IMG/VR virus record: IMGVR_UViG_3300020452_000389
Span: 1 to 54,940 of that record
From: a virus
Strand: one strand, 5' to 3'
Length of the DNA stretch: 54,940 bases
This document shows, piece by piece, positions 52,968 through 54,940 of this stretch. The position numbers and the translations under genes are program-made. The notes beneath the pieces are model-generated. The model was not told where the DNA came from. It did not search any database and worked only from the letters and a program-made list of their open reading frames with translations. The first letter of the stretch is position 1. Each line of letters opens with the position of its first letter.

Positions 52968-53426
52968 TTATTCTTCGTATATATAACCGTTACTTTCTAA
53001 TTCATCAACTTTGTCATCATGTAGCCCATCATAAACATCGTGATACCATTCTGCTAATTCACAGTCTAAATCATCTTCAATTTCATCCCATATATGTTCA
53101 GCAACCCAAACATCTTGGTTGTTAACTAAAGTATCTAGTATTCTTTCAGCAAACTCATTACCATCAGCGTAGTAATATATATCACTAGCAAAATCTCTAA
53201 CGCCGTCATGTTCATGTGTACATGCATATACATCATAAGTATCTGCAGTTGTTTCAGTATATACCAGTAAGCCTTCAGCACCTTGTGCCCAGCTACTCGT
53301 GTTATCTAAGTTACCACCGTAGTTAGCGGTAATATATTCAAGAATCCAGTTCATATCTGGTTCTTGCATTATGCCGTCAGCTTCTAATTTTTCTGCGACG
53401 TCATCATAATTAATTATTTCACTCAT
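52968..53426 (-). CDS. Highly acidic protein, paralogue A
   Basis: The ATG at 53426 (MSEIINYDDVAEKLEADGIM) gives 152 residues. A longer frame would run through the tRNA-Gly gene and is wrong. Asp and Glu make up roughly a third of the protein. It has LLVYTETTADTYDVYACT, then FASDIYYYADGNEF, and ends NGYIYEE. These blocks are shared with the 150-residue protein encoded at 53997-54449. A protein of such charge may mimic DNA, for example to block a restriction or repair enzyme, but that is inference only. Confidence 0.68.
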   Translation of the reverse strand: MSEIINYDDVAEKLEADGIMQEPDMNWILEYITANYGGNLDNTSSWAQGAEGLLVYTETTADTYDVYACTHEHDGVRDFASDIYYYADGNEFAERILDTLVNNQDVWVAEHIWDEIEDDLDCELAEWYHDVYDGLHDDKVDELESNGYIYEE

Positions 53427-53446
53427 TGTATTTAATTTAAAATTAG

Positions 53447-53519
53447 AGCGAAAAGTGGGACTCGAACCCACAACATTCACCTTGGAAGGGTGATGCTCTA
53501 CCAATTGAGCTATTTTCGC
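53447..53519 (-). tRNA. tRNA-Gly (anticodon TCC)
   Basis: All four arms close without mismatch: acceptor GCGAAAA/TTTTCGC, D stem GCTC/GAGC, anticodon stem TCACC/GGTGA with loop CTTCCAA, and T stem GTGGG/CCCAC with loop TTCGAGT. The anticodon TCC reads GGA and by wobble other Gly codons. The discriminator is U and no CCA is encoded. It may supplement host tRNA for the phage's AT-rich codon use. Confidence 0.95.
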
Positions 53520-53522
53520 ATT

Positions 53523-53617
53523 AGAGGAGATGCCCCGATTTCCGGTTGGATTCAAAAGGGTTTGTACTCAGGACCTTTCTACTGTTACCGGTTTTCGGGA
53601 ACGACTTACACTCCTCT
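53523..53617 (-). ncRNA. Structured RNA candidate beside tRNA-Gly
   Basis: The 95 bases fold into a nested rod. AGAGGAG at one end pairs perfectly with CTCCTCT at the other (7 bp). Inside, CCCGA pairs with TCGGG and CCGG with CCGG around a symmetrical AAA/AAA internal loop (minus strand). Inside that, AAAGG pairs with CCTTT. It lies three bases from the tRNA and one base over the stop of the next gene. It does not fold as a tRNA. A processed small RNA or a 5' tRNA leader is possible. Its class is unknown. Confidence 0.6.
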
Positions 53618-53874
53618 TAGTCTAATAAGACCATATAAGCTTCAGAGTTGTTTGTTCTGAACCAACTTAAAGCTTTATCAAAGTCATTAATCATTTTTTG
53701 GTTATATTTTCCTGTTTCAAAAATAGATTGACACCCAATTATGAAATCATAAATACTTAATTCTTCTGCGGTCAACTCGTGGCTTTCGCCAGAAAAAGGA
53801 TTAGTTACTTCTCCACCGCTTGTGTATAAGCTTCCTTTAAACCATTTAGGTAATTTTTGTTTAGATTTTAACAT
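53617..53874 (-). CDS. Small conserved phage protein, unknown
   Basis: An 85-residue protein with PKWFKGSLYTSGGEVTNPFS, then GESHELTAEELSIYDFIIG and a late ALSWFRTNNSEAYMVLLD. These three blocks, in this order, are familiar from hypothetical proteins of T4-like and marine phages. There is no obvious active site. The stop overlaps the structured RNA candidate by one base. Confidence 0.65.
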   Translation of the reverse strand: MLKSKQKLPKWFKGSLYTSGGEVTNPFSGESHELTAEELSIYDFIIGCQSIFETGKYNQKMINDFDKALSWFRTNNSEAYMVLLD

Positions 53875-54007
53875 TTTTATTTATTATGAGTGGAGACTCA
53901 TCTTTATTTGTTTTAATATAATAGACCGAATCTCCTTCTTCTATTATAATATTTTTGTTTTTAAACCTTTTAGGGTAATTTTTTAACACATATTCTTTAA
54001 TCTTCAT
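53861..54007 (-). CDS. Short basic protein (48 aa)
   Basis: A 48-codon frame from ATG 54007, overlapping the end of the acidic gene by 11 bases and the start of the next gene by 14. The product begins MKIKEYVLKNYPKRFKNKNI and continues with strand-like IIEEGDSVYYIKTNKDE. It fills an otherwise empty 122-base gap. Composition and packing support it; function is unknown. Confidence 0.55.
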   Translation of the reverse strand: MKIKEYVLKNYPKRFKNKNIIIEEGDSVYYIKTNKDESPLIINKNVKI

Positions 54008-54449
54008 AGCTATATCCTTCTTCTATTAATCCTTTTATTATTTCTTCTTCTTTTAAATTAGATAAATCTATATAAAGATCTTCAATAGCGTCATTAACAT
54101 AGTAATCGCTTTGATCTTCAATTCTTATTGTATAGCCACTGGTTATTGCATCTTTTAGACATTGTGTTAATTCACAGTCATAATAATGAATATCACTACC
54201 TACACAGATATTTTGATCATCTTCAGTAGCAATATAAACACTGTAACCATCCGCTGTAGACTCTTCATATATAAAATAGTCACAACTAATTGTACCAAGT
54301 GTAGAATGAGGATCTATTAATTTAGCGTTATAGTATTCTAAAACTACATTTTGCATATGAAATTCATCGTGTGCTAAATCTTCATTAAACTCTGTTTTGT
54401 TTAATAATTCCTCTACTAATTCAGGTGTTATTAATTTTTTAATTCTCAT
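53997..54449 (-). CDS. Highly acidic protein, paralogue B
   Basis: A 150-residue protein with many Asp and Glu. It has CDYFIYEESTADGYSVYIAT, then CVGSDIHYYD and ends EEGYSYED. The same order of blocks (Y-x-E-x-TAD-x-Y-x-VY, SDI-x-YY, GY-x-YE) is found in the protein at 52968-53426, so the two are paralogues. The helical N-terminus (TPELVEELLNKTEFNEDLAH) differs. Acidic phage proteins of this kind can be DNA mimics. No enzymatic motif is present. Confidence 0.68.
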   Translation of the reverse strand: MRIKKLITPELVEELLNKTEFNEDLAHDEFHMQNVVLEYYNAKLIDPHSTLGTISCDYFIYEESTADGYSVYIATEDDQNICVGSDIHYYDCELTQCLKDAITSGYTIRIEDQSDYYVNDAIEDLYIDLSNLKEEEIIKGLIEEGYSYED

Positions 54450-54454
54450 AATTA

Positions 54455-54691
54455 TTACTTTATTAAAAATTTACTACCGCCATACATTATATCACTAGCG
54501 GATATTTCATGAGTATATAAACTTGCATATGTCATTAAAGAGCTAATTTCACTTATTGTTAACTCATGCCACATTGTGCTACTCATTAATTTATATTTTA
54601 ATCTTTTAGCACTATCATATTGTCTAGCGCTAGCTTGCAACTCTGATTTAATAGGTTCAACAAGTCTTTGGTAAATTGATTTTAATTTCAT
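54455..54691 (-). CDS. Small helical protein, unknown
   Basis: A 78-residue protein starting MKLKSIYQRLVEPIKSELQA. It contains TMWHELTISEISSLMTYAS and ends GGSKFLIK. It is almost fully helical and slightly basic. Its ATG follows a run of ATA/AAT triplets. It is the first complete gene of the minus unit in this window and lies 43 bases downstream of the tRNA-like 3' end. Confidence 0.55.
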   Translation of the reverse strand: MKLKSIYQRLVEPIKSELQASARQYDSAKRLKYKLMSSTMWHELTISEISSLMTYASLYTHEISASDIMYGGSKFLIK

Positions 54692-54733
54692 ATTATTATT
54701 ATCTTATTATTATTGTATTTTGTTTGTAATTAG

Positions 54734-54940
54734 TGGAAGTGGGCGGAGTCGAACCGCCGTTTACTAGACGACCACATATTTGTGGGTATTAGTACTTACC
54801 TTATCACTCCCATAAGATAGCAGTCGCGGACTGGTAGTTAACTAGTATTGTCATTTATCCGCTCTTTCTGTTTTGCTAAAGTTATAGCTGCTTATATAAG
54901 CTTTTTCCGCCTTACCCTTTAACTAACGTGACCAGTAGGC
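54734..54940 (-). ncRNA. tmRNA-like or tRNA-like RNA, 3' part (runs off the window)
   Basis: Bases 54742-54758 form a perfect T arm (GGCGG/CCGCC with loop TTCGACT) followed by an acceptor 3' strand CACTTCC and discriminator A at 54734. Upstream on the minus strand are a CTTA/TAAG stem interleaved with TGGG/CCCA, which looks like a pseudoknot, a CCACA/TGTGG hairpin and a GCGGA/TCCGC stem. A normal D arm and seven-base anticodon loop are not found, which favours tmRNA with its 5' end beyond 54940. I could not read a tag ending in LAA, so an unusual tRNA (5' strand GGGAGTG) is an alternative. Confidence 0.45.

Noticed and set aside
53427-53555. N-terminal extension of the acidic gene (start at 53555)
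   Set aside because: The extra 43 codons run through the tRNA-Gly gene and part of the RNA structure. The ATG at 53426 after an A/T leader is the natural start.
54734-54811. Normal 78-base tRNA using GGGAGTG as 5' strand
   Set aside because: The acceptor and T arm would fit, but no D arm and no seven-base anticodon loop can be drawn; kept only as an alternative to tmRNA.
1-54940. CRISPR arrays, insertion sequences, integrase and attachment sites
   Set aside because: I saw no spaced direct repeats, transposase or integrase motifs. The only tandem array is the short CATTTAA repeat.
54740-54940. Group I intron core on the plus strand (AAGATAGCAGTC resembling an S element)
   Set aside because: The matching P, Q and R elements are not present, and the T arm and acceptor end on the minus strand explain the region better.

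Overview
The window looks like most of the genome of a short-tailed, tailed-class (Caudoviricetes) phage, probably infecting a member of the Bacteroidota, perhaps a flavobacterium. Direct signs are the low GC content, gene packing with ATGA/TAATG overlaps, and A/T-only leaders without Shine-Dalgarno motifs before most starts. A lone TAnnTTTG promoter-like box on the minus strand and a Bacteroidota-style lipoprotein agree with this. The host is inferred, not shown. No tail sheath, tube or tape-measure gene is visible. Connector and nozzle-type genes plus large internal virion proteins point to podovirus morphology.

There are two long convergent transcription units. The plus-strand unit (1-38.7 kb) carries virion assembly and lysis. 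It starts with groEL and groES, then about 20 small mostly unknown genes, including a holin-like protein, a minimal HELEH zincin and a second possible GroES-type barrel. Next come terminase large subunit, portal, scaffold-like protein, major capsid protein followed by a strong terminator, connectors, and a nozzle/stabilisation protein split over two genes. After these come a GNAT protein, two ejection-type proteins (the first with a likely -1 frameshift) and a giant 3156-residue polyvalent protein. The unit ends with an M15 endolysin, a lipoprotein, small membrane proteins and a secreted thioredoxin-like protein.

The minus-strand unit (54.9-38.8 kb) carries replication, recombination, transcription and nucleotide metabolism. 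Reading in its own direction it has a tRNA-like/tmRNA-like end, two very acidic paralogues, a structured RNA candidate and tRNA-Gly(TCC). Then come an ATP-dependent DNA ligase, a sigma-70-family factor, an ERF annealing protein with a RecE/Cas4-like exonuclease, an SSB and a T7-type primase-helicase. The last part holds a thymidylate-synthase-fold enzyme with an Asn-to-Asp change, two MazG-type proteins, a PD-(D/E)XK nuclease, class I ribonucleotide reductase (NrdB, NrdA) and a 2OG-Fe(II) oxygenase. No DNA or RNA polymerase gene is seen in the window. The two units meet at a 14-bp-stem terminator at 38.75 kb.

As a working picture, the phage expands and possibly modifies the dNTP pool, replicates with its own primase-helicase, SSB and ligase, and redirects host RNA polymerase with a sigma factor. 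It folds its virion proteins with its own chaperonin and injects a very large multidomain protein. The points most worth a second look are the GGGAAAA slippery site that would add 36 residues to an ejection protein, the sigma-region-2-like segment, zincin and HAD domain inside the 3156-residue protein, the TS-fold enzyme with the dCMP-hydroxymethylase signature, and the two RNA structures flanking the acidic genes.
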